Shown here: positions 25,082 to 36,771 of the stretch, in pieces
Layout of the letters: every line of letters starts with the position of its first letter
Numbering within the stretch: the first letter of the stretch is position 1
Assembly (NCBI RefSeq): GCF_037975245.1
Contig: NC_092567.1
Span: forward strand, 24,544,876 to 24,606,875
Direction: 5' to 3'
Length of the DNA: 62,000 nt
From: Apostichopus japonicus
Lineage: Eukaryota; Echinodermata; Holothuroidea; Aspidochirotida; Stichopodidae
Translations under genes and position numbers: made by a program
The notes under the pieces: model-generated
What the model was told of the DNA's origin: nothing
Databases searched by the model: none
Seen by the model: the letters and a program-made list of their open reading frames with translations, nothing else

Positions 25082-25410
25082 TTCATATACGAATGCAATT
25101 ATTTTGTTGGTTAATATGCAAAATGACCTAATTTGATGGGTCGTGTTATGATTTTAAAAGGTATGCTGTATTGGCTCCAAATATGCTAGATATTCAAACA
25201 TGGTCACCTTTGATCAAAATTTGTAAACTGTGTTTATTACAACCTTCGAGAAAATTATCCTCACTGGGACATTCAGTCACCTTGTGTGTTCCTTAATACT
25301 GCCTGAGAACAATTTGGGGAGTTAAGACCTCCAGTAAAGAACTTTTTGAAAACTTCTAGCAATTAAAATGTGCTATAATTTGGGGCCTATACTGACTACC
25401 TTTAAAGTCG
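25082..25410. repeat. Dispersed repeat family D, copy 2
   Basis: Longer version starting gttcatatacgaatgcaatt and ending ctgactacctttaaagtcgg. Nearly the same sequence recurs at 27190-27525 in direct orientation, with 1.8 kb between. Confidence 0.75.
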
Positions 25411-27189
25411 GTGTAACCAGAGCATAACCTGGTTAATGTTTTGTATAGTTATCATTTTCTTTCATTTTCTTATCTTTCTTTTTATTCATTTGATCATTTT
25501 CTTTTGTTTATTTGTTTTTATTCATTTGACAATGAATAACCTTTACTTGGTAGATTTATGAGTTCCCTTACTTTTCACTTTTATTGCTAACTACTACATG
25601 GCAACAGTTAGTGGTCGGGTGGCCCTGTGTGACCTGTCTTTTTCTTAAGCTAAGTAACTGTTTTGCGTGGTCGTATTTTCTAGGAATATATGAGTGGCTC
25701 CAAGAGGGTATCCCTTTTCAGAACTGTGGGTTAAATAGACAATTTTATAACTTTTGTTTGGTTAGATAGGAATGTTTTGGTGATAGATGATTATTTTAAA
25801 TGTACCAAAGGACACCATAAATTAAGTAATGTGTCTGGTAAATTATGTATAAGGTGTTAATTGACAGCTGGTTGTTCACTTGACCTCGGATACCAGGAAG
25901 TGGAGGGCAAGCTGGTCTAGAGTAGGGGGGGGGGGGGAAGTGCAGAGACAAAGGCTAAATCATGAATATTCAATGAACCAAGCTTTGTGTTTAATTGGTT
26001 TAAGGTGGTCATGTGTGAGTTGCCTTGTACTATTATTATGGGATGTATTCTTATTATTATGGAATGTATTCTTATTATTATGGGATGTATTCTTATTATT
26101 ATTATGGGATGTATTCTAATTTTTATGGGATGGAGTGAAGAGGGTAGCATGGTAGGGGGAAATTAAGGTAAGACACTGACGCCGAGTTAAGTTTACAGTA
26201 GTTAGAGGAGAAGAGTGGAAGGATTAAGTTTGTAATAGTTAGAGGAGAAGAGGGGAAGGATTAAGTTTGAAATGGTTGGGCACGAGATCATTATTATTTT
26301 CTTAGACTAACTTCACCAGTAATAGAGTAGAGGACCAGTATTAAATTAATTAGAAGTTAAATGGACACTTAATTGAAGCTATTTACCCATGGAGTTTTTA
26401 TAGAAGTTTAGTGAATACCTGGAGCTTGCTCTACAAATGGATAGTCTATTTTAGTAAAAACCTGGAACTGTTTTACAAGGAAATTTCATATTTAATAAAA
26501 GTTTATCACCCGGAGTTGTACCAATGGAGGCAGAACTATATTTCATCCTGTGCTAATATCTGGCAACCCTATAATTTTCTGTTGTGATGGAACTGAACTA
26601 TAAATTCCCATTGTAATTCAATGTTTGGATCCGGAAGTGAACCCCTGCGATGACCCAACCCGAGTGATGAACAGTTTCTCCTAGAGACGCCCCAAGCTGA
26701 GACGCCCCAAGAGGTTATTTCCCCGAATCGCGAGCTGTCCAGAGAACCACCCAATCCAGAGACGTCCCCAACTAAGTGAACCGCCTTAGAAGTTCCCCAA
26801 GGAGACAATTTCGTTCTCAAATTGTATTCGGTCGACCCGCGCCGCGATTTTGTTATTATTTTCGTTGGGACTGATAAGTATTATTTTTCCATTAAGTTCA
26901 GTGGAGTCGTTATAAGAAGTAAGAGTTCCGAGATATGTAAGTTACACCCATTTATATAATTTCACATTAAGTTAAAGTAACCACATTGATATTAATACAA
27001 CGTCCATGTGCATCGTAAACACACCACTTTACCTTTATTTGTTTGTTTTTGTGTGAGCATTCTGCCTTTTTAAGTTGTCCCCACGATCTCAGAGTAAACC
27101 GGCCCTACCTAATTTGGAGATGTCACTTGTAATCTTCCCAAACCTAAAAATATATTTACGCCTGGTCACTGCGTTTTTGGCCGGCTACA
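25411..27189. other. Spacer between the family D direct repeats
   Basis: No recognisable gene. It includes a small minisatellite of ttattattatgggatgtatt units (26030-26130), a duplicated gttagaggagaagag segment (26200-26260) and gacgccccaag repeats (26690-26710). If the flanking repeats were LTRs, a primer-binding site and gag/pol would be expected here; none is visible. Confidence 0.45.
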
Positions 27190-27525
27190 TGTTCATATAC
27201 GAATGCAATTATTTTGTTGGTTAATTTGCGAAACGACCTAATTTGATGGGTCATGTGATGCTTCTAAAGGTATGCTGTATTGGCTCCAAATATGCTAGAT
27301 ATTCAAACATGGTCACCTTTGGTCAAAATTCTTAAACTGTTTTTATTATACAACCTTCGAGAAAATTTTCCTCACTGGGACATTCAGCCATCTTGTGTGT
27401 TCTTTAAAAATGCCCTGAGAACAATTTGGAGAGTTAAGACCTCCAGGAAAGAACTTTTTGAAAGCTTCTAGCAATTATAGCGTGCTATATTTTGGGGCCT
27501 ATACTGACTACCTTTAAAGTCGGCA
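27190..27525. repeat. Dispersed repeat family D, copy 3
   Basis: Direct-orientation match to 25082-25410 along its whole length (gttcatatacgaatgcaatt to ctgactacctttaaagtcgg), and to 17434-17690 over the right part. Confidence 0.75.
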
Positions 27526-28853
27526 TAACAGGAAGTGACGTCAGTCATCAGTCTATAATATGCAAACATACCAATACACAATAAAAACAGGTTGAGTAAG
27601 TCAATCTTTCTACTTTGTATATATATATATGTTAACCATTTCACGTGATTGTTGCCTTTAGGCTATACGCGGACGCAATACTATCGGGTATATACAAATT
27701 AACTGATAAGGTATATATACACATGTATACCGAATTATGATGTAAAAGTTCACAGTAGTTGCTGATAGGAGTTAACCCTGTCATTTATGTTGCTTTTATT
27801 CTGTAAATCATGAAAACGAAATTGTCGGATACGTTTCTTGTTCTCCGTTTGTTTAGAGTTTAAACAACCGGGGCATTTATCTTTGTAATTTAAAACAAAC
27901 AGGACAGTTTTATTGCATTCCGGGCGTGAGGTCATGTTATTCCCGGTGAGGTCATGTTATTCCGATAGTTCAATGCATCCTCTGTAGTGTACATGGTGGT
28001 TCGTGTTTCCCTACTATACATATTCGCGTACACTGTTAACCATATAATGTCTGAGAAACTGACAGACGCTCATACACACGCCTACATGCACACCCATGTA
28101 CTAGACACACAATTTTCCTACTTTTATACTATTTTTTTTCATTAATCGGTAAAACCAAAATTGCCTGTGCAGGCTTATGAATACTGCAAGTGGTCGATCT
28201 GTGACTTCTTAATTGACGGAGTCTTTTTACCACTTTATAAAATGTAATTATCAATGGGGTTAATTAAGTACCGTATATATACCAACTTATATGGAGGTCC
28301 TAGTCCTACAAAGGTTACTTATAACGTTCTTGTCAAATCAAAATTTATTATTATTATAAATACCTCTCACTATATAATCATTCTCTAAGCAGTTTTATTG
28401 CCTCTGGGGTAAACTGGCAGATACTGGACCTATCACTTCACTTAAAGGAATTGTCTGGTGGAAGATTTTGATACATTGTCCTTATAGTTATTATTTTTCT
28501 CTTTCTAACCATGTAAAAATTGTCCCCATTCGACGTTTTCTTCTTGTAGAAATCTGGTTTTCAAATTCACCAGTTTCTCACCAAAAGTACCGTTTGTTCG
28601 AACGCTTCAATATGGTGATTGACGTAGTGCTTGCAGATAGGCAAAACAGGCGACTTGAAGTTAGCACTCCCAATTCCGCAGCAAATTAACTCACGTGTAA
28701 GCACATTGAATTGCCTCATATATATAACGTACATACTCGCGAACGCATATACTACGATGCTCAGTTGGTGTACTTGTATAGCGTTACACATAGTACACTC
28801 ACACTCTATGGAACGCGAAAAGGACCACAACATATGATGATGTTAATGATGAT

Positions 28854-29045
28854 CTAATTTTATACGATCATGTACTGAAAACTTATGATCATGTACTAAA
28901 AATACACAATCATGTACTAAAAATTTACGATCATGTACCAAACATATACGATCATGTACTAAAAGTATACGATCATGTACTAAAAGTATACGATCATGTA
29001 CTACAATCGTACGATGTACATCAAACAAATACGATCATGTACTAA
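28854..29045. repeat. Left subterminal array (gatcatgtac units)
   Basis: About nine units of roughly 20 bp, consensus tacgatcatgtactaaaa, ending before the caaaaaaagtggcgtctg block. The core gatc lies within a repeated, transposase-site-like word. Confidence 0.85.
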
Positions 29046-30593
29046 TAAAGTGATGTTCAAAAAAAGTGGCGTCTGCATACGCGTATGTATATTCATATGT
29101 GGCGTCTGCATACGCGTATGAATATTCAGTATAAACTCATTAAGAACCACTAGGGGCGGGGCTTCGATATCAACTTTGATATTCCTAGGGGTACGGTACT
29201 TTGTAAGCAACGGGTACCGGTAGCATACTATATTATTAATTTGAAGTGTGTGATATTCACCGAGGATTGGCTGTAATAATACTTAATAGCTATATGTGTA
29301 TGAATATTTAGCAGACCGCGAAAATTGTTTTGGCATTTGAACGTACGTACGTTTGGAACGTATACAGTATACTACATGTGCGTACAAATGTACACTAAGT
29401 AACAAATAGTATTAAAGGCAAAGCACATTAAAGCAGCAATTTGCGTTGATTCTCGAGATTTTCCAATACTAGGATACTATACCAATGACGTAAACTAAGC
29501 TTACTGTAAAGTTTCAACTCAAACTATTCCCGAAAAGTGCAAAAATATGACATTTTCTGGTTTTCGTATTTTGAAACTTTGACTTCGATAGACTCCTCCC
29601 AATCAAGGAACCTTGTGAATATGTATAACGGAATAGGTACTTTGAATAGCAAGGTAAACAGTAAACAAAAATCAGCTGAGGAGATACGTATTGCGCGAAG
29701 GGACAGTTACGGCATATCTCATTGCATACGATGACCTAAAAACCCAAGAAAATTCGTCGCTCCGTGAAAATAAAACCTGCTTTGTAGCAAGGATGCATAA
29801 GAGAGAAAGTCATTGAACCAGCAAGAACTCGATCGGTACGTAACATTCTCTAGAACGATATTGTATCACTCTACTCGGTGTTACATAGGCTAGTTACTGT
29901 AGTACAATCAGACCTATTAGTGTGTGACTTACACTGGTTAGGCCTGAATAACGTTATGTACACGCTGTGAATTGTGCACTAAAAGCAATGTAGCTATGAT
30001 GAGTGTAGCGCAATGGAGGCCGTTAGTTTCCGGATCCGTTAGTTTCCTCCCTTGAAAAACGTTAGCTTCCTCCTCTAACAACATGGGAGAAAATAACGTT
30101 TTTCAGGAGAGCAAAGTAGCGTTTCCCATAAGGGAATGCAATAAGGCATACTGGCTAGGCCATGTGGAGATTTAGGTAGTGCTTTGTAGCAAGTGCTTTG
30201 CAAAACTGTAGTAATTGCAATTGATGATTTAGGCGATTTTTATGATTATGTGTGAGTGTAGTAAGTAACCTTTTTTTTTAAGTTTCATTCAACAAGCATA
30301 TTAGTTTCCTAACCTGAATGCCATACTTTACTACCTTGATGTTGGGGAGGAAAGTAACGTTTTTAGGAGAGGAAACTAACATTTTCAGGGGAGGAACTAA
30401 CAGGTCAGGAAACTGAAACCTAGGGCAACATGCAATGTCTGCTGTTCTATAAATGTTATAGTAAAGTGTACAACCATTCCATGAAAGTGATATATAGCAT
30501 GTAGTCATATGTCACCAGTAAATGAGAGCAATAAATTTTAGCAGCTGATCCAAAGACACGTTTATAATTTGTAACCTTTTGCTACCTTCTTAG

Positions 30594-30753
30594 GAACCAT
30601 CTGGTGAGGAAACACCATGGAGGGCTGGCAAAAGTAGAGGACGGAGAGGTTAGCAACTTAGCTCAGGTAACACCAGACAAAGGGACAACCCGGCTAACAG
30701 CAGCTGCAGCTAGGAGGCAGGTAGAAGAACAGGAGCGAATGGGAAATATAAGG
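30594..30753 (+). CDS. Exon-like segment inside the 6.4-kb element
   Basis: Preceded by a pyrimidine-rich acceptor (ctaccttcttag) and followed by AGG|gtacgt. Open throughout as a 160-nt exon encoding HHGGLAKVEDGEVSNLAQ, then PDKGTTRLTAAAARRQVEEQ and ERMGNIR. I recognise no family. It joins in phase to the 42-nt exon-like segment at 32067. It may be captured host sequence or part of the element's own gene. Confidence 0.4.
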
Positions 30754-31514
30754 GTACGTTTCAATATGCATAATTGTGGGATTTGGTGCAAAGTAACAGC
30801 TGGTAATTCTTTAAACATTAAACTCAGTGTACAGGACATATCCAGGATTTTCTAACCCGGGGGGCGCGAATGACTATCTAAGCAGAGCGCCACCATCGGT
30901 TGGCGCGCAGCGTACAAGAAAATTTTGGCAAATATACCTCCCAGATCACCGGAAATAACACTTCTCAGACCCAATGATGCTCCCAAACCTCCTTAAGTTT
31001 TAGATCTCATGGCTTAGAAATTTAGTTTGGGGAAATACTGGCCATCTGCAACAAAAAATCAGGGGACAAATAATCCAAGTATACTTTTGTATACGATGGG
31101 TCTGGTTTCGTAACTCATCGGGAAGCGATTAGAGGGGTGGGCGTACGGTTGTGGGGCGCGTGTTTTCATGCAGGTGGGAACAATCTCAAGAAGTGATGTG
31201 TGCGTCCGCCCCGCCCCCCCCCCCGCCGGCAATGATACACCTTTGGATCCGCTACATGATATTCATAATTCTCAAATGGCATGCGAAATTTTTATTTTTT
31301 ATTTTTAGATTCATCGTATGAGTTACGGTTCTAGGGGTGGGGTAACGATTAGCATTCAGTTCGCGCTGTACAACATTTTATCTCTGCATGACAGTGTTGC
31401 ATCGAAGGACATAAATTATGTCTAGTGCGCAGTTTGCATATAGATCCTGGGCTAATACCAAAATGCGTCATGTTTCCCGACGACTCGGTCGAGTTCAAGA
31501 CCAGCCACAGTTGC

Positions 31515-31700
31515 TTTCATAGCACACTTTTATAAGTTCTCTTCTGTTCCCTCCTTTTTCTCTTTCTTATTTTTGTTTTCCCTTCCTTCCATCCTCTTCT
31601 TCCTCCTCTTTTTTCCCCTCTTTTTCCCTTCTTCTCTTTTTTTTCTCTCCATTTTTTCTTACTCGGGGCACGCGCGCCCCCAACGCCCCCCCCCCCCCCG
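31515..31700. repeat. Polypyrimidine tract
   Basis: About 130 bp nearly all C and T on the plus strand (ctttttctctttcttatttt and similar), then C runs at 31680-31699. Low complexity; any long minus-strand frame here is an artefact of composition. Confidence 0.75.
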
Positions 31701-32066
31701 GATACGCGCCTGGTGTAATAACAGAATGGCCTGCTCAATTATAGAATACTAGCAACATAAGTAGCTGGCTAGATTGTGATACTGAAAATAGTTATTTTAC
31801 AGTGACATCATTTATCAAAGGGTTATATGCTAATCCTTTTTGGAAGCAAAACACAGTTTGTCTGAAAGCAAGTTTTGAAAAACACAGCACTTCGTAGTAC
31901 TTGGTGTAGTTTTCAAACAATATATTTTAAGTCTATCTTCTTATATCACATGTATATTAAACACCCAAAGCGACACAATCAATCAGTGCTGTCTATCATC
32001 AAAAGCAATGATATTGTAACTTAAACAAAATAAATGATACTCTTTTTTCTTCACTTTTCTTCTTAG

Positions 32067-32108
32067 GCAATGGTTGGTAATGTAGATGTTCAACAGCCTC
32101 GACAACTG
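32067..32108 (+). CDS. Possible 42-nt exon following 30594-30753
   Basis: A strong polypyrimidine acceptor (cttttcttcttag) and donor CTG|gtaatg bound a 14-codon segment, AMVGNVDVQQPRQL, in the phase expected from the exon at 30594-30753. No downstream partner was found. Confidence 0.35.
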
Positions 32109-32770
32109 GTAATGCAACTGCTTGAAACCCATCCGGCACTCATTTTTGATATATGTACACACAACATCTCAAGAAGTACAAGTTGCTTGAATTCAAACTT
32201 GGTATATGTAGTCTTTATTGTTCCTAATTGATCCTTATTTTTTTTCATCGAGTTCAAAGGTCATTTGAGGTCAACATTTGAAATCTGTGTAAAAACAGTA
32301 TCTCAAAAAGTGTTAGTTGGTTGGACATCCAACTTGCTATGTAGATAGCACTTGGTAAGTAGATGAACCCTATTGTTTTTCATGGAGGTAAAAGGTCATT
32401 TTAGGTCAACAAATGTTCAGCTCTTGAAACCTTATAAACAATATCAAGAAGTGAAAGTTGGTTGAACTTCAAACTTGCTATATAGGTGGCCCTTGGTGAG
32501 TAGGTAATACATTTTGTTAATCATGAAGGTCATTTTGAGGACAATAGTTTATATCCCCTCCCAAGAAGTGAAAGTTGGTTTCATGGCAAATGTTGATAAC
32601 ACTCGGTGGATAGATAATCCCATTGTTATGCTTACGACCATTAGTGCTAATGCCATATCTCAAGAAGAGAAGTTGGTTTACTGTTACATTTTAATAAGTA
32701 GCCCTTGGAGAGTATTTGATTGCTATTGTTTTCCATAGGTCAAAGTTATCTTCGGTCAAAGATAGCCTGT
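32090..32770 (+). repeat. Tandem ~120-bp units (tcaagaagtgaaagttggtt)
   Basis: Five or six degenerate units combining tctcaagaagtgaaagttgg, aacttgctatgtagntggcc, cttggtgagtagatgaaccc and aaaggtcattttaggtcaac. A related single unit occurs at about 58155-58310 (tttggtatatacgttctcct, aaaggtcatttcaggtcagc). Noncoding. Confidence 0.8.
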
Positions 32771-33527
32771 ATTTCCTTGACTTTATCATTCACTTGTAAT
32801 TCAGTTCTGTATTTCTTGATCAGTTGTATTCCTTGCCAAATATAGACTTGTTTCCACTATGATCTAAGATAAGTAAGATTTTAGACATGTTATTAATATT
32901 ACATTTTCTTTTTGTGAAAGACGTAATCATGGTTTTCTCTATTTGTCTGTGTTCTTTGACTTAACCGTTCAAAGCTTTGAATAAACACACAGTTTCTTTC
33001 ACTGCTGTTCTTACTTCAATCTGCAAAATCTTCCAATTTAATGTGCTAATTTATTCTGAAACATGGACATTAATAAGCTTCAATACACATAACAAGTTCA
33101 ATTAACTGCTCCTTTTTTATTGATGAATGTGCTTAGATTAAGTCTGCTGATCTTTACAACAACAAAAATGTAAAACAAGGAATAGTTCTTCGAGTCCAAA
33201 TCTGATTCCAAACTAGTACATGCATTATGTTTTATAACAATTGGCATGACTGATGACTTTGAGAAAAGAAGCTCCCCCCCCCACCCCTACTTCTTTTTAA
33301 ATTACTGCAAAGTTGTAGGAGACATGCAGGTTTCAATCACTCTAACCTACCCCCACCCCCAAATAATGTTACTTGCTGAAGCGAGGAAGATTTATAGATT
33401 TGACTTATTACAAAGTAGAACTCGCCCCATCCTGCTCTGATGGCTTGCAACAAGCTGTGCAACATTTCCATTCCCCCCCCCCCCCCACCAAAGAAAAAAA
33501 TGATATCACTTGCTGATGCAAGGAAGA

Positions 33528-33812
33528 CTAATAGATTAGACTCATTACAAAGTAGAGCTTGGTCCCATCCTGCTCTGATGACTTGCAAGATGCTATAAAA
33601 GAAGCTGATGGAGGTTGGCTCGGGCGAATTGTACCAGAGATGTGCCTTGGATCATCCTCGGCAAGAACAACACCTCCTAGTTGAGAATTGACATCATCAA
33701 GCCTCCGTCTAAATATGTCCTTCATCAGTTGCGGAATGTGCTTGTTACTATTCTTTTCCATAACAGGAACACAGGTCCATCTGCCTGCAGACTTTGAGAA
33801 TTTCTTGTAAAC
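33528..33812 (-). CDS. Exon-like reading frame inside the 6.4-kb element, minus strand
   Basis: Acceptor tactttcag|GTTTAC at 33813, then 94 open codons: VYKKFSKSAGRWTCVPVMEK, HIPQLMKDIFRRRLDDVNSQ, LGGVVLAEDDPRHISGT and a low-complexity end. Ordinary codon-like composition in an AT-rich region suggests real coding ancestry. I do not recognise the family. Part of its 3' end is tandemly duplicated at 33363-33450. It may be cargo or a decayed transposon protein. Confidence 0.4.
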   Translation of the reverse strand, partial: VYKKFSKSAGRWTCVPVMEKNSNKHIPQLMKDIFRRRLDDVNSQLGGVVLAEDDPRHISGTIRPSQPPSASFIASCKSSEQDGTKLYFVMSLIY

Positions 33813-34959
33813 CTGAAAGTAGAATCACAAAAATAAACTATCAGGGAGGAAAGTAATGTTTCTCAGGGGAGAAATTCAAGCAAGAAGACATTTGGCTAGG
33901 CTACGTAGAAAGAGTTAGGTACTGAAGTAACTGTAATTTTAGATTTAGGAGAGAAAATAACGATTTCAATGAAAGAAACACTTTTCAAGGGAGGCAAATT
34001 GGCTAGGCTGTATGGGAAGAGATATTTGTAGTAAAGGTAGAAAGGAAAAGAAATTCCTACAGTTATTGCACTTAGGACCTAGGCCTACTAAATTTATTCT
34101 TTCCACATAGCCTAGCCAATATGCTTTCATCAACTTCGTCCCTGGCAAAATGATAATTTCCTCCCCATGATTTAGGAGGTAAGAAACGTTTTTAGGGGAG
34201 GAAACTAACGTTATTTAGGGCAGGAAACTAACGGGAACCGCCTGAACATAGGCCTCATGATTTAGGCTACAGCATACGAAATCACTGCCATCATTCATAG
34301 CCCATGCCTTGTAAAGTCTAGTGTAAAGTATCTATGCGTGAACGTTAGTTAGCACTGTATCAAGAACATAGACTTGTTGCAATTTGATAAGACTATGACT
34401 GTGAAGAAAAGTAAGAGCGTTTAGCCTTACTGGCCTTGGTAGTGCTAGTAAATAGTAGGCTAAGTACCCTATACTAGTACTACAGACTTAGTATAGGCCC
34501 TACTACTGGCCTAGGCTAAACTAGACACTGTAGTAATAATAGTGGAGGCAGAGGTTCGTTCTCAGTTTCTCTCATCGATAATGAGAAGTAACGTTAAATC
34601 ATGTAAACAAAAAATGTAACGTTTTTCTGTAGCATCTTGGGAATCCATTTCTTATAGCTAGTAGTACTAGTAGTATATTGTTTTATTTTAAAAATCCCGC
34701 GTAGGCTAAGTAAGGCAGGCCTATACACATACTTAAGCTAGGCTATCCCTAACATTACATGTATTATTATTTCAACGAAAGTATATGACTACGTACGTTG
34801 CGACTAACCTTCGTACCAGGGAGCAAAATAATAGCGACCCCGTGTATTCATCCAATATAAGCACCGCCCCATATATGAATATTCATACGCGTATTCAAAC
34901 GACAAAAATGGATATTCATACGCCACTTTTTTGTAACTTCCGCTTTTTCATCATCATCA

Positions 34960-35210
34960 CAAGTTTTCAGTACATGATCGTATATGTTTTGATGTACATC
35001 TTACGTTTTTAGTACATCATCGTATATGTTTTGATGTACATCTTAGTTTTTCAGTACATGTTCGTATATGTTTTGATGTACATCTTACGTTTTTAGTACA
35101 TCATCGTATATTTTTTGATGTACATCTTAGTTTTTTAGTACATCATCGTATATGTTTAGTACATGATCGTAAGTTTTTAGTACATGAACGTATAAAATTA
35201 GATCATCATA
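34960..35210. repeat. Right subterminal array (inverted gtacatgatcgta units)
   Basis: Inverted counterpart of the array at 28854, with units such as agtacatgatcgtatatg plus gatgtacatctta variants. It forms the inner part of the right terminal repeat. Confidence 0.85.
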
Positions 35211-35382
35211 AACATCATCATATGTTGTGGTCCTTTTCGCGTTCCATAACACTCAAACCACAGTTCATTAACTGTTCTTCGAAATCGCTGAAATAAAATT
35301 CACGGATCAAATTAACAGTAAAAGGAAACTTATAAAGTATTCGTTAAACCGAAAGATGAAACTTGGCGGGATCGATGTCATC

Positions 35383-35890
35383 GCAGAACTGTCCGATTGT
35401 AAACGTTAGATAGCCTATACACGCGAACATTCTTCGCGCTGCAGGGGAGCTGGATACCGCTATGTATAAACAACGAAGAGCCTGTTGTTAAAACTTATCT
35501 TGTGTTACACAAAGACCACGAAACCACCGATCTACTACATATATTGCGGCTTAAGGAGTTTTTTAAATCATATCTAATTTATAAGAAATTTCACCGGAAA
35601 TTATTGAAGAAATTGATCGAATCGTTGTCAGAGCAGAATATAGCACTGAGAAGCTTAGGCTTCGCAGAACTGTCCGATTGTCAACGTTTGAGTACAGCCT
35701 ACATGCGAACATTTTTTCGCGTTGGAGCTGGATAGCGCGATGTGTAGCCTGAACAACTCAGAGTCTGCTGTTAAAATTTACCTTGTGTTACACAAAGACC
35801 ACGGAACCACCGCTCAAGTACATGGCGGCTTAAGGAGTTTTTGAAAACATATCTAATTTTTAAGAAATTTCACCGGAAATTAAGGAAGAA
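35383..35890. repeat. Tandem duplication of about 280 bp
   Basis: cgcagaactgtccgattg, then gttacacaaagaccacg and aagaaatttcaccggaaatt, occur twice (from 35383 and from 35664). The open frame at 35502-35735 lies inside this repeat and is not supported as a gene. Confidence 0.75.
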
Positions 35891-36432
35891 ATTTATCTGT
35901 ATACAAACGCTGTTTTTGTTGTGATTACCGTATAGGTACTGTGCGGAGGGTGGGTTATGACGCAATCTGCTATGGCAGAGCTGACGTCACGTATTGTACT
36001 GTTCAAATCATATTTGAAATGTCTATCCATAACGATTAAAAAATCGTTTCTCTGTCAAACGCAACATTAGCGTTCTCATACTTTGACAACATGTTTGGAA
36101 AATTATTTACTATTTTTTAAGGTAACTTCTTTGGGCCACCAGACAATCCTTTTAACAAAATTAAATTACCGCTTTTGCGTCGAATATAGTTAGGAATCAT
36201 TTTGATTGATATGTTGATTTTAAAATTTAATACAAATTGTTTATTCCTTTTTAATTTTTTTTTAATTTTTAATTTTTCTATTATATTCCTCAGAATGACG
36301 CACCGTGTTTTACTGACCTAAGCCCTCGAGCGTTGCTGTCGTATTTTGCAGGGCAATAATAAAGGAAGAAAGTGTTGTGACCAGTTCTAACTTGCATTTT
36401 GGTTTTTGGGGGGTGGTTGATATCTACTCAAG

Positions 36433-36771
36433 ATGACTTCACTGGAATTTGTCAGATTCTACGCATTGACGTTGTACTGCACGTGCATGGTTAATTCATT
36501 CGATCTAACTATTATACACACGAACGATATTCATGCAAGATTTGAACAATTTAATAAATATGGTTCCATCTGTTCAGAGGAGAACGCTGCCGATGGAGTC
36601 TGCTTCGGCGGAGTGGCTAGACGAATGACGAAGATTAACGAAATTAGACAAAACCACGTCAACACCGTACTATTGGACGCCGGAGACCAGTTTCAAGGGA
36701 CTCAGTGGTTTTATTACTACAAAGGCTTCGCTGCATCATACTTTATGGAATTAATGGGTTATGACGCAATG
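36433..36771 (+). CDS. NT5E: Paralog B exon 1 (start, signal peptide, first metal motifs)
   Basis: The ATG at 36433 gives a short N-terminus then a hydrophobic signal sequence ([15 protein letters not shown]). It is followed by [13 protein letters not shown] and [17 protein letters not shown]. The exon ends GYDAM with donor ATG|gtaagt, phase 0, the same boundary as paralog A. Confidence 0.94.

Larger units (their letters stand above)
30021..34242. repeat. Inner shell: clusters of CGTTAGTTTCCTCCC words in mirror orientation
   Basis: 30021-30135 and 30300-30420 on the left and 33840-34242 on the right carry many copies of gttagtttcctccc and its complement gggaggaaactaac. The outermost copies face each other in inverted orientation (cgttagtttcc at 30021; ggaaactaacg at 34223). 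They may be subterminal repeats of an innermost element or part of the same 6.4-kb one. Confidence 0.5.
28807..35248. mobile_element. 6.4-kb TIR element with 6-bp target duplication
   Basis: The left end tatggaacgcgaaaaggacc and the following ~50 bp are mirrored at the right end with about two mismatches in 70. The flank acactc is perfectly duplicated (28801-28806 and 35249-35254). Inside each end lies an array of about 20-bp units built on tacgatcatgtacta (28854-29045) or its complement (34965-35210), then a mirrored tacgcgtatgaatattc block (29085-29130; 34865-34925). The ends are shared with 7451-8725. No transposase is recognised. The interior holds exon-like segments on both strands. Confidence 0.8.
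28442..36155. mobile_element. Outer shell: TTAA-flanked inverted ends around a nested element
   Basis: The left end ttaaaggaattgtctggtgg (28442) is mirrored by ccaccagacaatccttttaa (ending 36155), 18 of 20 matching. The span encloses the 28807-35248 element. The right arm also holds a tandem duplication (35383-35890). Either a 7.7-kb TTAA-target element into which another inserted, or two separate copies of one MITE family in opposite orientation. Confidence 0.5.

Noticed and set aside
25082-27525. Complete LTR retrotransposon
   Set aside because: No gag, pol, primer-binding site or polypurine tract between the direct repeats.
28843-29028. Frame with repeated VHDRI(L)L units resembling a repeat protein
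   Set aside because: The unit length tracks the DNA minisatellite of the element's terminal array, and the mirrored copy at the other end is not coding.
31517-31738. Lys/Arg/Gly-rich minus frame
   Set aside because: It is a translation of a polypyrimidine tract and C runs.
35502-35735. 77-codon frame with KEFFKSYLIYKKFHRKLLKK
   Set aside because: It lies within a tandemly duplicated noncoding unit whose second copy is not open in the same frame.
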